Shown piece after piece: positions 55,981 to 63,809 of a stretch of 64,000 bases of DNA. Each line of letters opens with the position of its first letter. Position 1 is the first letter of the stretch. The translations under genes and the position numbers were made by a program. The stretch comes from a virus: positions 27,149-91,148 of the IMG/VR virus record IMGVR_UViG_3300005471_000012. One strand, written 5' to 3'. The notes beneath the pieces were generated by a model. It was not told the DNA's origin, ran no database searches, and was given only the letters and a program-made list of their open reading frames with translations.

Positions 55981-57042
55981 TCAGCCACCGCTGAACGCCG
56001 GCACTGGCACGTCCCGCGGCTCTTTCCCGTTCGGGATTGCCACGAGACCGCTGGCCGCGACAATTTCCGGGAACTCGCCCTTGTAACCGCCTTTCGGCCG
56101 CATCAGCCGCTCGACTTCCTCGCCAGCCTGGAACGCCCTCCAGGTCCTGGCCAGGAACCACAGCTGCGTCGGCTGGTTCAGCAGTTCGCCGCCCGTGTCG
56201 GCCTGCCGGGACAGCCGTGCCCGGAACGCGAGGATCTGGCTGCCGGGGCTGCCGCCGCCGATGCCCTCGCCGTCGACAACCCGTTCCATGAACCATCTGC
56301 CCGTTTCGGCGTCACGCATGGTGAACAGCCAGTACGCCGCAGCGAACGCGACCCTGTTCATCTTCACGGGCCGCCGCGGATCCTTGGCGGCATCGCAGGC
56401 GAACGCGGCCGCCTCGATCAGCTCCGGATGCGTTTTGATGGTCGCCAGGATCTCCGATGTGGTGGCCTGGGTCTTGGACGAGCCCGCCTTGCCCCGCTCG
56501 CCGGGTGATGTTATCTGGACATGCATGAGCTTGGCCACCGCTGCAGTCGTGCCGGGGTTGGCCACGCCCTCCCGCGCGAGCTCGTCGGCGGCCCTGCGGA
56601 CCGCGTTGGAGTCGATGGTGTACCACGCCAGCGGGTCAGTGCCCCGCACGATCGTGACCCACAAAGGGATACCCGTCTCGGCGATGACCCAGGCGCGGTG
56701 CTGCCCGTCATCCATCTCCCCGAGCCAGTTGAATACCCACGTCGAGCCGTTGTACAGGAAGTCGTCGTGCTCGACGTCACGCCGGAGCGCCGCCTCAACC
56801 CGGCTTTTCTCCGGCCGGTTGTTGACATTGCAGGCCAGTGCCTGGTTGGCCAGGTCCCGGTCTGCCAGCACCAGTTCGACGGTGACGCCGGGCAGGCCCG
56901 GGTGCTCCGCGACGGTGCCGCCGCCGCAGGGAACTGTTGCGATGGAGTCCGGTATTTCCGGGCCGGGCGGCTTATTGCGGGGACGGCCCGCTGAATGCTT
57001 CTGCTTCTGATCTGGTGGCTGTTCTTTCGTTTTCGTGGTCAT
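55981..57042 (-). CDS. ParB-like phage protein
   Basis: 353 residues from ATG 57042 (GGAGG upstream). Basic Pro/Lys-rich N-terminus; then VELVLADRDLANQALACNVN, NWLGEMDDGQHRAWVIAETG, in which DGQHR is the ParB-like signature, followed by VTIVRGTDPLAWYTIDSNAV and a helical domain. Similar proteins occur widely in actinophages; the role (DNA binding or nicking) is not established. Convergent with the lysin operon. Confidence 0.78.
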   Translation of the reverse strand: MTTKTKEQPPDQKQKHSAGRPRNKPPGPEIPDSIATVPCGGGTVAEHPGLPGVTVELVLADRDLANQALACNVNNRPEKSRVEAALRRDVEHDDFLYNGSTWVFNWLGEMDDGQHRAWVIAETGIPLWVTIVRGTDPLAWYTIDSNAVRRAADELAREGVANPGTTAAVAKLMHVQITSPGERGKAGSSKTQATTSEILATIKTHPELIEAAAFACDAAKDPRRPVKMNRVAFAAAYWLFTMRDAETGRWFMERVVDGEGIGGGSPGSQILAFRARLSRQADTGGELLNQPTQLWFLARTWRAFQAGEEVERLMRPKGGYKGEFPEIVAASGLVAIPNGKEPRDVPVPAFSGG

Positions 57043-57457
57043 CTGCGGCTTGTCCTCCTGGCATCGGGGATAGGGCACCTTCCCGCTGCCCGGGCAGCGT
57101 GCGAACCCCCTGCATGTGGCATGTATGCCCGCATGATACAGATTCGCAGCGCACTGTCGACTGGCAGTAGCCCAGCAGGCAGGCCGGCGACACGGTCAGC
57201 AGGGTGCCGGACGGCGCCCGGGCAGAGGTTTCGGCGTGCCCCGCGAGCAGGTCTATGAGGACCACCGCGGCGGGCAGCAGCCGGGATGCGGCGATCGTGC
57301 CGGGCACCCCGGCGAGCATCTGCCGGGCGTAGCCTGCGTCGTATTGCAGGACTGCGGCGAACGCTGTCACGGCCGCCGATTCGGCTTCCGGGCAGGCAGC
57401 ATGCGTACCTGCCCGGTGACGGCGGCGCCTGCGGGGTCTCACCGCCGCGCCTGTCAT
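56972..57457 (-). CDS. Hypothetical protein overlapping the ParB-like gene
   Basis: 161 residues; ATG 57457 overlaps the stop of the upstream gene. AVTAFAAVLQYDAGYARQML is convincing helical coding; after about 57150 the sequence becomes less so, with promoter 57133-57160 inside it. It runs 71 bases into the next gene, more than usual. The N-half is likely real; the C-terminal part is uncertain. Confidence 0.5.
   Translation of the reverse strand: MTGAAVRPRRRRRHRAGTHAACPEAESAAVTAFAAVLQYDAGYARQMLAGVPGTIAASRLLPAAVVLIDLLAGHAETSARAPSGTLLTVSPACLLGYCQSTVRCESVSCGHTCHMQGVRTLPGQREGALSPMPGGQAADDHENERTATRSEAEAFSGPSPQ
57133..57160 (-). promoter_or_regulatory. Variant of the repeated promoter
   Basis: Minus strand TCGACA, 16-bp spacer GTGCGCTGCGAATCTG, TATCAT, 90 bases upstream of the ParB-like gene. 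Resembles the six copies in the left arm but with a shorter spacer and a different -35. Confidence 0.5.
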
Positions 57458-57630
57458 GCCGTGCCTTTAAGCAGCGCGCCGAACTTGTCGGCGAGGCGCA
57501 TCTGGTCGGCCCTGGGCAGGGTCCGCTCGACGGCAGCCAGGTGCTGGCGTACCTCTTCGAGGTCACGTTGCAGGTCACCTGACAGCAGGTACCGCATGGC
57601 CGCTTCGGCGACCGGGTCCGGCGCGGTCAT
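57454..57630 (-). CDS. 58-residue helical protein
   Basis: ATG 57630 with AGGAGG eight bases upstream; overlaps stop and start of both neighbours (ATGA twice). AEAAMRYLLSGDLQRDLEEV continues as one long helix (RADQMRLADKFGALLKGT). Small dimerising helix protein; no family recognised. Confidence 0.75.
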   Translation of the reverse strand: MTAPDPVAEAAMRYLLSGDLQRDLEEVRQHLAAVERTLPRADQMRLADKFGALLKGTA

Positions 57631-58286
57631 GCCACGGCCTCCTGCGGTGCCCCGTCCCCGGCAGGCTCGTATAGTTCGCGGTAGTTCCTGGTGATCACCG
57701 CGACCACGGGATTGGCGGCCGGTTCATGCTTAGTCTTGCGCCGGGCGCAGTTCGGTTTCCCGTCGGCGCTGACCCATGTCATGCCGGGCGGCCGTTTCGT
57801 GTGGATCCGCGCCTGGCAGCGGGAGCATGATGGCTGCGGGAACACCTCGGCGGGCACTTCGTGCGCGGCCAGGGCCCGGGTGAGTGCTTCCATGTCCATG
57901 CCCGACGTCGACCTGTAGAACGACTGCGGCAGGTGCACGGCGGCTGGCAGGTCCGCGTACGGCAGGCCCGCGGCGATTGGCGCAGCTGCGAATTCTGCCC
58001 GGTGCGGGGTGCATCCGGCCTGTGCCAGGTATTCCAGGTACCCGTCCTCGGGGGCGGCCTGGATGACGGTGCCGGTGGCGGCCAGGCCGCAGCCTGCGGC
58101 GGCGCATGACGGGATGCACAGCACCTGCGGGGCGCCGATTTTCAGTTCGTCGCGGATGAGCGCGTTCAGGGCTTCCGGGCCGTCGACGCGGAACGAGTCA
58201 TCGTGTCCTTCAATCCAGGCGTCCAGGCCTTTGGCGGCCGGGTCGTGCCCGGTGCCTGCCTCGTGGACGATTACTCGCACTGGCAT
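57627..58286 (-). CDS. Hypothetical protein with zinc ribbon
   Basis: 219 residues, ATG 58286 behind GGGGGGAAA. GLDAWIEGHDDSFRVDGPEA, IGAPQVLCIPSCAAAGCGLA, and a C-terminal CSRCQARIHTKRPPGMTWVS...CARRK ribbon. Shares DAWIEGHD with the protein at 8687-9019 (LTAWIEGHDT). Confidence 0.75.
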   Translation of the reverse strand: MPVRVIVHEAGTGHDPAAKGLDAWIEGHDDSFRVDGPEALNALIRDELKIGAPQVLCIPSCAAAGCGLAATGTVIQAAPEDGYLEYLAQAGCTPHRAEFAAAPIAAGLPYADLPAAVHLPQSFYRSTSGMDMEALTRALAAHEVPAEVFPQPSCSRCQARIHTKRPPGMTWVSADGKPNCARRKTKHEPAANPVVAVITRNYRELYEPAGDGAPQEAVA

Positions 58287-58302
58287 GCTGTTTCCCCCCG
58301 GT

Positions 58303-58578
58303 TTAATCATCGCCGGCTAGCACCCCCGTGTAGCCGTATGCTTCGAGCAGCCGCCCGATGCGCCCGGTGAACTGCGGGCCGGCGCCGATTAGCCTCGCGA
58401 CTTTCAATGATGCTTCCTGTAGCCGCGCCGTGGCAAGGTCTTCTGTGCTGCCGGGTTGCTCGGATGCGGCACATTCCTGCAGAATTGCCGCAAGTGCCTC
58501 GTCGTCGGCGGCCAGTATGTGTGCTATGTCGCCGACGTTGCCGTCGACCCACTGCGACAAGCGCGTACTCGTGTCCAT
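58303..58578 (-). CDS. Hypothetical protein, 91 residues
   Basis: ATG 58578. Helical and acidic (VGDIAHILAADDEALAAILQ, ARLQEASLKVARLIG). Coupled by 16 bases to the next gene. No function assigned. Confidence 0.72.
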   Translation of the reverse strand: MDTSTRLSQWVDGNVGDIAHILAADDEALAAILQECAASEQPGSTEDLATARLQEASLKVARLIGAGPQFTGRIGRLLEAYGYTGVLAGDD

Positions 58579-58771
58579 TGGCCCCCCCCGGGGCGTTCCG
58601 GTGACTTTCACGGTCGCTCATGGGCCACCGTAATGACATCAAAGGTAGCGCGGAACGGGCAGAGGCGGCCGGGTTTCCTGACCTGGCCGCCTCGGTTCGC
58701 CGTCGCGGTTGTCCGCGCCCCCGAGGCGGGCACAGTCGCTTCGGTGTCCTCGGTGGCGTCCGGGTGCGGAC

Positions 58772-58799
58772 GGGGCTGGCCGCCCCCACGGCCAGCCCC
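58772..58799 (-). repeat. 11-bp hairpin between operon parts
   Basis: GGGGCTGGCCG (58772-58782) and CGGCCAGCCCC (58789-58799), loop CCCCCA, 79 bases beyond the secreted-protein stop. No T tract. The rest of 58579-58877 shows no gene on either strand that I trust. Confidence 0.5.
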
Positions 58800-58877
58800 G
58801 AACCTGCCCCCCCGGATCATTGGTCTCAGCCGGATTATCTCGTTTCCCCCACCCCGGCCGAGACCAGATTCCTCAGA

Positions 58878-59570
58878 TCAGCCCAGCAGGCTCACCGGGC
58901 TGTCCTCAGCGTCCCAGGACTGGCGGTTGATGGTCTGCGGGTCATGGATGGTCACCCGCGCGTCCTCGCCGTTGCCCTGAAGGGCGTCGTGCCCCGCGGG
59001 ACTCGTCACGTCCGGCACCAGGCTCAGTCCCCAGACGCCATCACTATCGGGATTCGGCTGGGTGTTGACCACGGAAGCCGCGATGAAATTCTGGTTGGCG
59101 TTCAGGGCGCAGTGCCGCAGCCGGACGCCCTTCAGCGCCGTATTGCTCAGGCAGACATCCGTGCTGGTGGACCCGAACGGCGTCTTCCGGAGCTGGAAAA
59201 CTTCATCATTGCCGTAAGTGGCAACGTCCTGCGAGGTGATCCCGTACGGGTTCACGCCCTCATTGAACAGGGCCCCGACCGTGCCGTGGAAGATGAATTC
59301 CCAGTCCTGCCGGGGCGACGTGCCATCCTTCACCCTGGTCCAGACCCTGGCATTCCGGAACGTGCCAGCGTCCAGTGCCAGCTCGTCATTGGCGACGTTG
59401 TCGGTGCTGTTGAGCACGTCCGGGGTGACGCAGTTCAGCGCGGCGCGGCACTGCGCGGTCGTGTTCTTGGTGGTCTGCGGGGGCGTCGACGCGCCTGCGG
59501 CGCCTGCGCCGAGCGCGACGATCGACGCTACGGCGGCTGCGCCGGCGAGCGTGCGGATGATATTCCTCAT
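58878..59570 (-). CDS. Secreted protein with signal peptide
   Basis: 230 residues. N-terminal signal peptide: MRNIIRTL, hydrophobic AGAAAVASIVALGAGAA, cleavage near AGA-ST. The mature part has Cys pairs (CRAALNC, DVCLSN...RHCALN) and beta strands (WEFIFHGTVGALFNEGVNPY, EVFQLRKTPFG) like host secreted proteins. Starts four bases after the BldC-like stop, so the two form an operon. Export by a phage-encoded gene suggests a lysogenic or superinfection role; speculative. Confidence 0.8.
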   Translation of the reverse strand: MRNIIRTLAGAAAVASIVALGAGAAGASTPPQTTKNTTAQCRAALNCVTPDVLNSTDNVANDELALDAGTFRNARVWTRVKDGTSPRQDWEFIFHGTVGALFNEGVNPYGITSQDVATYGNDEVFQLRKTPFGSTSTDVCLSNTALKGVRLRHCALNANQNFIAASVVNTQPNPDSDGVWGLSLVPDVTSPAGHDALQGNGEDARVTIHDPQTINRQSWDAEDSPVSLLG

Positions 59571-59574
59571 TCTG

Positions 59575-59808
59575 TTACTTCTCCTCCTGGTGCGGGGGGT
59601 GGCTTCCGGGGACCGTTTCCCCGGTCTGCCAGTCGAAAAATTGACGTACCTCGGATTCCTTGTACCGCCGGTGCCCGCCAGGCGTGCGGATCGACGACAG
59701 CTTTCCCGCCTTCGCCCACCGGGTCACCGTTTTCGGGTCGACGCGAAGCATCGCGGCAACCTCAGACGGCGTAAGGAGCGCTTCTTCGATGTGCGGGCGT
59801 GTCGCCAT
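59575..59808 (-). CDS. BldC-like MerR-type regulator
   Basis: 77 residues from ATG 59808. LLTPSEVAAMLRVDPKTVTR, WAKAGKLSSIRTPGGHRRYK, ESEVRQFFDW matches the BldC/excisionase-like winged-helix HTH almost throughout (Streptomyces BldC has LLTPAEVATMFRVDPKTVTR). A small DNA-binding protein that in Streptomyces controls development by binding direct repeats cooperatively. Could alter host development or act as a phage excisionase/regulator. Confidence 0.9.
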   Translation of the reverse strand: MATRPHIEEALLTPSEVAAMLRVDPKTVTRWAKAGKLSSIRTPGGHRRYKESEVRQFFDWQTGETVPGSHPPHQEEK

Positions 59809-60228
59809 CCCCCCGGTCCTCCCTGGTCGTGCCCGCACAATCCACGGCTACGTTCTGTAACCGGCTACGTGCGGAGTCTAGCCTTTCACGTTCGGTAACG
59901 CCCGTGCTGCTGGCATCCCGGTTTCCGCTGGCAGGTGCCCCTGACAGCCACCGGGTACTCTCCGCATGATTCCTTAGACGCGACCGGGTTGCTGCCGGTT
60001 TACGCAGCCTGGCGGATATGTTCTGCCACCATGCCGCGCTTACGTCACAATCACCATATACGCAGAGTAATTACCCGTCCGGGCCGGTGCCGGTCGTCTC
60101 GCCTGTAACGGCTTAATCAGCGGGGAAGCTGCACCACACCCGAACGTGCGTCACCATAGTGCGAAGGAACGCGAAGGGTCAAGAGCTTCGCGCAGGTCAT
60201 CTAAGATCACCAAAACAGGGGGGGGCAC
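59809..60228. other. Regulatory gap between BldC-like gene and plus genes
   Basis: 420 bases, no gene. ACGTTCTGTAAC (59850-59861) and ACGTTCGGTAAC (59888-59899) are direct repeats 38 bp apart flanking TAGACT (59875-59880 on the minus strand), a possible -35 for the BldC-like gene. Around 60040-60075 the sequence is A+T-richer (CCATATACGCAGAGTAATTA). On the plus strand TAAGAT near 60205 could be a -10 for the gene at 60229, with only a weak -35. Both are tentative. Confidence 0.5.
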
Positions 60229-60552
60229 ATGGACACCGTCGAGGCGCCATTCACCGCCGACCAGGCCGCCAGCATCCGCGGCTACCAGCAATCAGGAGTC
60301 CTGCGCCCGTTCGCCTGCGCCCGGGACGACTGCCCGGCGCACACCTGGCGTGGGCGCTCCTGGCTGCTGTGCGACGAAGACGGCCTGTTCTGCCCGGCCC
60401 CCGGCTGCGGCTACCGCCAAGCGTGGGCACTGGCTTTCATGGCCGACTGGGCCTGGCAGGGCATGCGGCGCGCCGGACGCGACCGGCGGCGTGTCCGGCG
60501 GCTCATGCGCGGTGCCTGGGGCAAGGCACGCCGCGTCCAGGCCCCGTACTAG
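60229..60552 (+). CDS. Zinc-binding hypothetical protein
   Basis: 107 residues, ATG behind GGGGGGG. CARDDCPAHTWRGRSWLLCD and GLFCPAPGCGYRQAW place Cys and His for a zinc site. Basic C-terminus (RRAGRDRRRVRRLMRG). No family recognised. Confidence 0.75.
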   Translation: MDTVEAPFTADQAASIRGYQQSGVLRPFACARDDCPAHTWRGRSWLLCDEDGLFCPAPGCGYRQAWALAFMADWAWQGMRRAGRDRRRVRRLMRGAWGKARRVQAPY

Positions 60553-60563
60553 CCTCGGCTCGC

Positions 60564-60860
60564 ATGAACGCCTGCAACGGCGGGCGGGCAGGCACGCGCT
60601 GGACTACCAGGAACCGCATTGAAGCCTGTGGCAACTTTGCGCTCTACGACGTGCACGCCGGCCGCGAGCACGAGCACGTCGAAACGTGCCATCTGTGCGC
60701 CGGGTGCATGGACAAGGCGCTAGCCACCCTCGCCGTCGGCTTCCTGCGGTGTAGCTGGTGTGATCACTTCTGCCGGCTGCTCGTCCGGCACCAGCCCATC
60801 GAGGAACGCGGCAACGGCGGCGGCCTGGACTTCCCACAGTTTCACCGTTCCGGGCAGTAG
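60564..60860 (+). CDS. Cys-rich hypothetical protein
   Basis: 98 residues from ATG 60564. CGNFALYDVHAGREHEHVET then CHLCAGCMDKALATLAVGFL and RCSWCDHFCRLL, a double zinc ribbon. The last 141 bases overlap the converging gene ending at 60720. Likely real up to the second ribbon. Confidence 0.62.
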   Translation: MNACNGGRAGTRWTTRNRIEACGNFALYDVHAGREHEHVETCHLCAGCMDKALATLAVGFLRCSWCDHFCRLLVRHQPIEERGNGGGLDFPQFHRSGQ

Positions 60861-61457
60861 CCGCAGCCCGGCGCCGAGCCGGTCCATGGCCGCCCGGACG
60901 TCCTGGTGTGCCCGGTAACCAGACCCCGCGGTGGCGTGGCCGTCGCCGCGATGCGCCCGCCGCCACGCCATGCCGAGCCCGGCAGCCCGTCCCGGCGCGG
61001 CCGGGACCGTGGCCAGTGCCGCGCTAACGTAATGGCCGACGGCCAGGCCCTTGCCGCCTGGCCGCTGCCGGTCGGCGGCCCACCTGGCTTTCAGTGCCAT
61101 GGCCAGCGCGGCGGGCAGCCGGACCCCCAGTTGCCCCCACTCTTCCGGTGAGTCCTGGGCCGAGTTCCGGGCAGCCATGACCTGCTCCCATGCGTCCCCG
61201 GCAGGCGCAACGTCAGCGGATGTTACGCGGCGGCTTTTACGGGCCGGCGCCTTGCGCGCGATGGCCCGGTCGTCGGCACGGTCGCCGCGGGCTTCGTCGG
61301 CGGCCCGCCGGTTCTGCCGGAATTTGTCAGCGACGCGGGCAGCGGCCGCGGCTGGAGTCGCTTCGGGAACGGCGGTCAGCAGCGCCGGGCTGTCGGCGGC
61401 GTCTTCTGGCTTGGCGGCGGCGACGTAGGCCTCCAGCCCGCGCCGGGCCGGGCTCAT
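60720..61457 (-). CDS. ParA partner protein (putative ParB/RHH-type)
   Basis: 245 residues; ATG overlaps the ParA stop (ATGA). Ala-rich and basic at the start (RKAPARKSRRVTSADVAPAG); the second half, QLGVRLPAALAMALKARWAA...VGHYVSAALATVP, has a ribbon-helix-helix look. Adjacent to ParA, it probably is the centromere-binding partner. Family uncertain. Confidence 0.68.
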   Translation of the reverse strand: MSPARRGLEAYVAAAKPEDAADSPALLTAVPEATPAAAAARVADKFRQNRRAADEARGDRADDRAIARKAPARKSRRVTSADVAPAGDAWEQVMAARNSAQDSPEEWGQLGVRLPAALAMALKARWAADRQRPGGKGLAVGHYVSAALATVPAAPGRAAGLGMAWRRAHRGDGHATAGSGYRAHQDVRAAMDRLGAGLRLLPGTVKLWEVQAAAVAAFLDGLVPDEQPAEVITPATPQEADGEGG

Positions 61458-62206
61458 CCTGCCGCCATCGGCGTCGCGAGGGCACCCGTTTCGGCGTCTC
61501 CGAACAGGCCGGGCCGCAGCTGCCCGATTTCCGTCAGGACTGCGCGGAGTTCCTGGCGTGCTAGGTCCGCGACATCGCCCGGGTACTCGGAGATGGGGAT
61601 GCCGTCACGGATGGCGTGCTGGTGCACCGCCCGGCGGGTAATCATCGGCTCGAAGACCTGGATTGCCTTTCGGGCCAGGAACAGCCGCGCTTCCAGTTCC
61701 ACCCGGGACGCCCCGGCCGGGAGCCCGTTCAGCAACACTCGCGGACGGCAGCCATGCCCGGTGACGTAGTCGACGGTCTCCACGGTTTCCGTTGCCGACA
61801 GCACCGTCATGTCGGATGGGATCACTGCCATGTCGGAGTATTCCAGCACCTTGGCAAGAACCTCGTTGGTTGTGATGTTACCGGGAGTGTCCACGATGAT
61901 GAGCCCGAACCCTTCAACGTCGCCGATCCGGGCGAGTACGCCCGGGTCAAGTTCGGCGACGAACTCGTAGCCGGGGTTCCGCAGCGCGGTGCTGGCCTTG
62001 ACGGCGCTTGATTGCGGGTCGGTGTCTACGACCAGGGTCCGGATGCCGTGCTTGCCGGCCGTGGCGGCGAGCCCGAGTACGTCTGTCGTCTTGCCTACGC
62101 CGCCCTTCCCGTTGCCGACTGCCACAATGAGCGGGCGAGGCGGCCAGTCGGGGTCTGTCAGCGGGTCCCCTCGCCTGCCTGGCCGCCTGTGCATGTCGGT
62201 TGTCAT
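61454..62206 (-). CDS. parA: ParA-type partition ATPase
   Basis: 250 residues from ATG 62206, chosen because it keeps a short N-terminal extension; no strong site marks the start. Deviant Walker A NGKGGVGKTTDVLGLAA, A' TLVVDTDPQSSAVKA, Walker B GLIIVDTPG, then AVIPSDMTVLSATETVETVD. Typical of plasmid and phage-plasmid ParA proteins, which position DNA copies by ATP-dependent nucleoid binding. The iterons at 62431-62470 lie upstream. Confidence 0.9.
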   Translation of the reverse strand: MTTDMHRRPGRRGDPLTDPDWPPRPLIVAVGNGKGGVGKTTDVLGLAATAGKHGIRTLVVDTDPQSSAVKASTALRNPGYEFVAELDPGVLARIGDVEGFGLIIVDTPGNITTNEVLAKVLEYSDMAVIPSDMTVLSATETVETVDYVTGHGCRPRVLLNGLPAGASRVELEARLFLARKAIQVFEPMITRRAVHQHAIRDGIPISEYPGDVADLARQELRAVLTEIGQLRPGLFGDAETGALATPMAAG

Positions 62207-62430
62207 GGCGCCGGATGCTATACCAGGCAGTCTGCCGGGCGGAAGCCCTCCCGGTGCTATGGGCGTGTCACTTTCCGTTCTGCTCGTCTGCCTGCCGCGC
62301 GGGCGCACGAGCGCTTCCGCCGTTTGCCTGCTACCTGCCTTGCCCTGCTGTCGGCCGACTCGGCGGACCATCGTACGGCCCGTCCGGGGCCGGTGCGGGC
62401 ACATGCTCGCAGGGCTGCGCGCGTGTACAG

Positions 62431-62470
62431 CTGTTCGACTGTTCGACTGGCTGTTCGACTGTTCGAGCGG
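62431..62470. promoter_or_regulatory. Iterons upstream of parA (operator or centromere)
   Basis: Two 20-bp units, CTGTTCGACTGTTCGACTGG and CTGTTCGACTGTTCGAGCGG, i.e. four copies of CTGTTCGA at 62431, 62439, 62451 and 62459. Location 225 bases upstream of parA and 23 bases from the neighbouring gene end suits a parS/operator. Confidence 0.75.
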
Positions 62471-62492
62471 ACAAGTTCCGCGGCGGGCGTCT

Positions 62493-62990
62493 TCAGTCCC
62501 ACAAGTGCCCGAACCATGCGGCCATCAGCCGCAGCGCGTCCCGCTGGGCAGCATACTCGGCTTCCACCCGCACCTTGTACTCTTCGCGTGTTTCTCCGTC
62601 AATGTCCCGGTCCAGATCCACGGCCAGCGGCCCGGCGATGTCGGTCAGGATGGCATGCCATGCCTCGACGGTCAGTTCGCCACCGGGCCAGGTGTGCCCG
62701 TGGTCACGCAAGTGGATGGCCATGCCCGCGATGAGCGGCGCCAGGTAGCCGTGCATGTTCCACACGTCCCGCTCAGACCAGCCCCGCCGGGAGCGCTGCC
62801 ATCGCCACCGCAGCCGCGCCCACGGCGGCACGGAACGCAGGTCCCGCAAGGTACGCCGCAGCTGCCACCAGCCGTCTATCCCGCGACGCAGCGGCCAGGG
62901 CCGCGCGGCGTGCCGCCGCGCCCGCTCGGCGATGCGTTCCTCGACTTCTTCCAGCGTCGCGAAACCGGCGGCACGTGATCTTCTGCTCAC
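62493..62990 (-). CDS. Hypothetical protein upstream of parA
   Basis: 165 residues from GTG 62990 (GGAGGGGAA upstream). Very Arg/Trp-rich N-half (WWQLRRTLRDLRSVPPWARL), then WNMHGYLAPLIAGMAIHLRD and a helical acidic tail. Seen as an uncharacterised protein in actinophages. May belong to the partition or replication group. Confidence 0.75.
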   Translation of the reverse strand: MSRRSRAAGFATLEEVEERIAERARRHAARPWPLRRGIDGWWQLRRTLRDLRSVPPWARLRWRWQRSRRGWSERDVWNMHGYLAPLIAGMAIHLRDHGHTWPGGELTVEAWHAILTDIAGPLAVDLDRDIDGETREEYKVRVEAEYAAQRDALRLMAAWFGHLWD

Positions 62991-63068
62991 TTCCCCTCCC
63001 AAGTTACTACCTGTGACCGGCCGGGTGCGCTACGGTATCCGCATTCACCGGGGGAGCGGAAGGAAACC

Positions 63069-63809
63069 ATGCGCATGTCCGAGACCGAATTTGAACTGCG
63101 GCCATTCGCGGCGTCGATGTCCCGGATCACCGAACTGGTAACTTGCCTCGCCCGCGCGATCACGCAGCTGGCCCCGCGCAAGCCGCAACCGCAGCCGCTG
63201 GTCAAGAACGCTGCCCTGTATCAGCAGATCCTGGACTGGGCTGCGGGCCAGGTCCCGGGCACGGGGGCGCTCGCCGGCGTGGCATGGGACAACTCGGGCT
63301 GGTATTACCACGACATGGTTCACGGCCTGCGCACGTACTGCTGCGCGGGAGGGGCCGCGATCATCCTGTCGGGCGGCACTTTCAGTGACCCTAGGCCGGT
63401 ACCCGGCGCTGTCGTGTACCGGCGTGTGCGCACGCCAGACGGCCAGGTCGCCGATGCACCGTCCCCGGTTGCCGCCGCCCTGCTCGGGCTCACCGCAGAC
63501 GAGGCCCAGATCGTGTTCGACCCGGATAGGACGCTCGGCGACCTCAAGGCGATGCTGCCGTGCTTCACCGGCAACACGCCGATCACGAACGCGGTCACCG
63601 CAGCCGCCGTGCTGGCCGCCGAGATGGCCGACCGCGACCATGAGGTCCTTGCCTGGCATGACGAGATCCTCGCCGAGCGGGCCGAGTCGCCGGGCGTGCC
63701 CTGGGAACCAGGGGCGCTGCCCTTCGGCCTGTACCTTGACGACGGCGGCCTGCTCGGCGGCGTGCCCGTGCCCGCACCGCGGGTTAGCGCGGAAGCGGTA
63801 TCCCGGTGA
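63069..63809 (+). CDS. Hypothetical protein, 246 residues
   Basis: ATG after GGAAGG. ELVTCLARAITQLAPRKPQP then WDNSGWYYHDMVHGLRTYCC and AAIILSGGTFSDPRPVPGAV. A mid-part helical domain and a Pro/Gly C-terminus. No family recognised; divergent from the gene at 62990 across a 78-base gap. Overlaps the next gene (GTGA). Confidence 0.75.
   Translation: MRMSETEFELRPFAASMSRITELVTCLARAITQLAPRKPQPQPLVKNAALYQQILDWAAGQVPGTGALAGVAWDNSGWYYHDMVHGLRTYCCAGGAAIILSGGTFSDPRPVPGAVVYRRVRTPDGQVADAPSPVAAALLGLTADEAQIVFDPDRTLGDLKAMLPCFTGNTPITNAVTAAAVLAAEMADRDHEVLAWHDEILAERAESPGVPWEPGALPFGLYLDDGGLLGGVPVPAPRVSAEAVSR

Noticed and set aside
58620-59774. 384-codon plus open frame
   Set aside because: Antisense to the secreted protein and BldC-like genes, which have clear signal peptide and HTH motifs.
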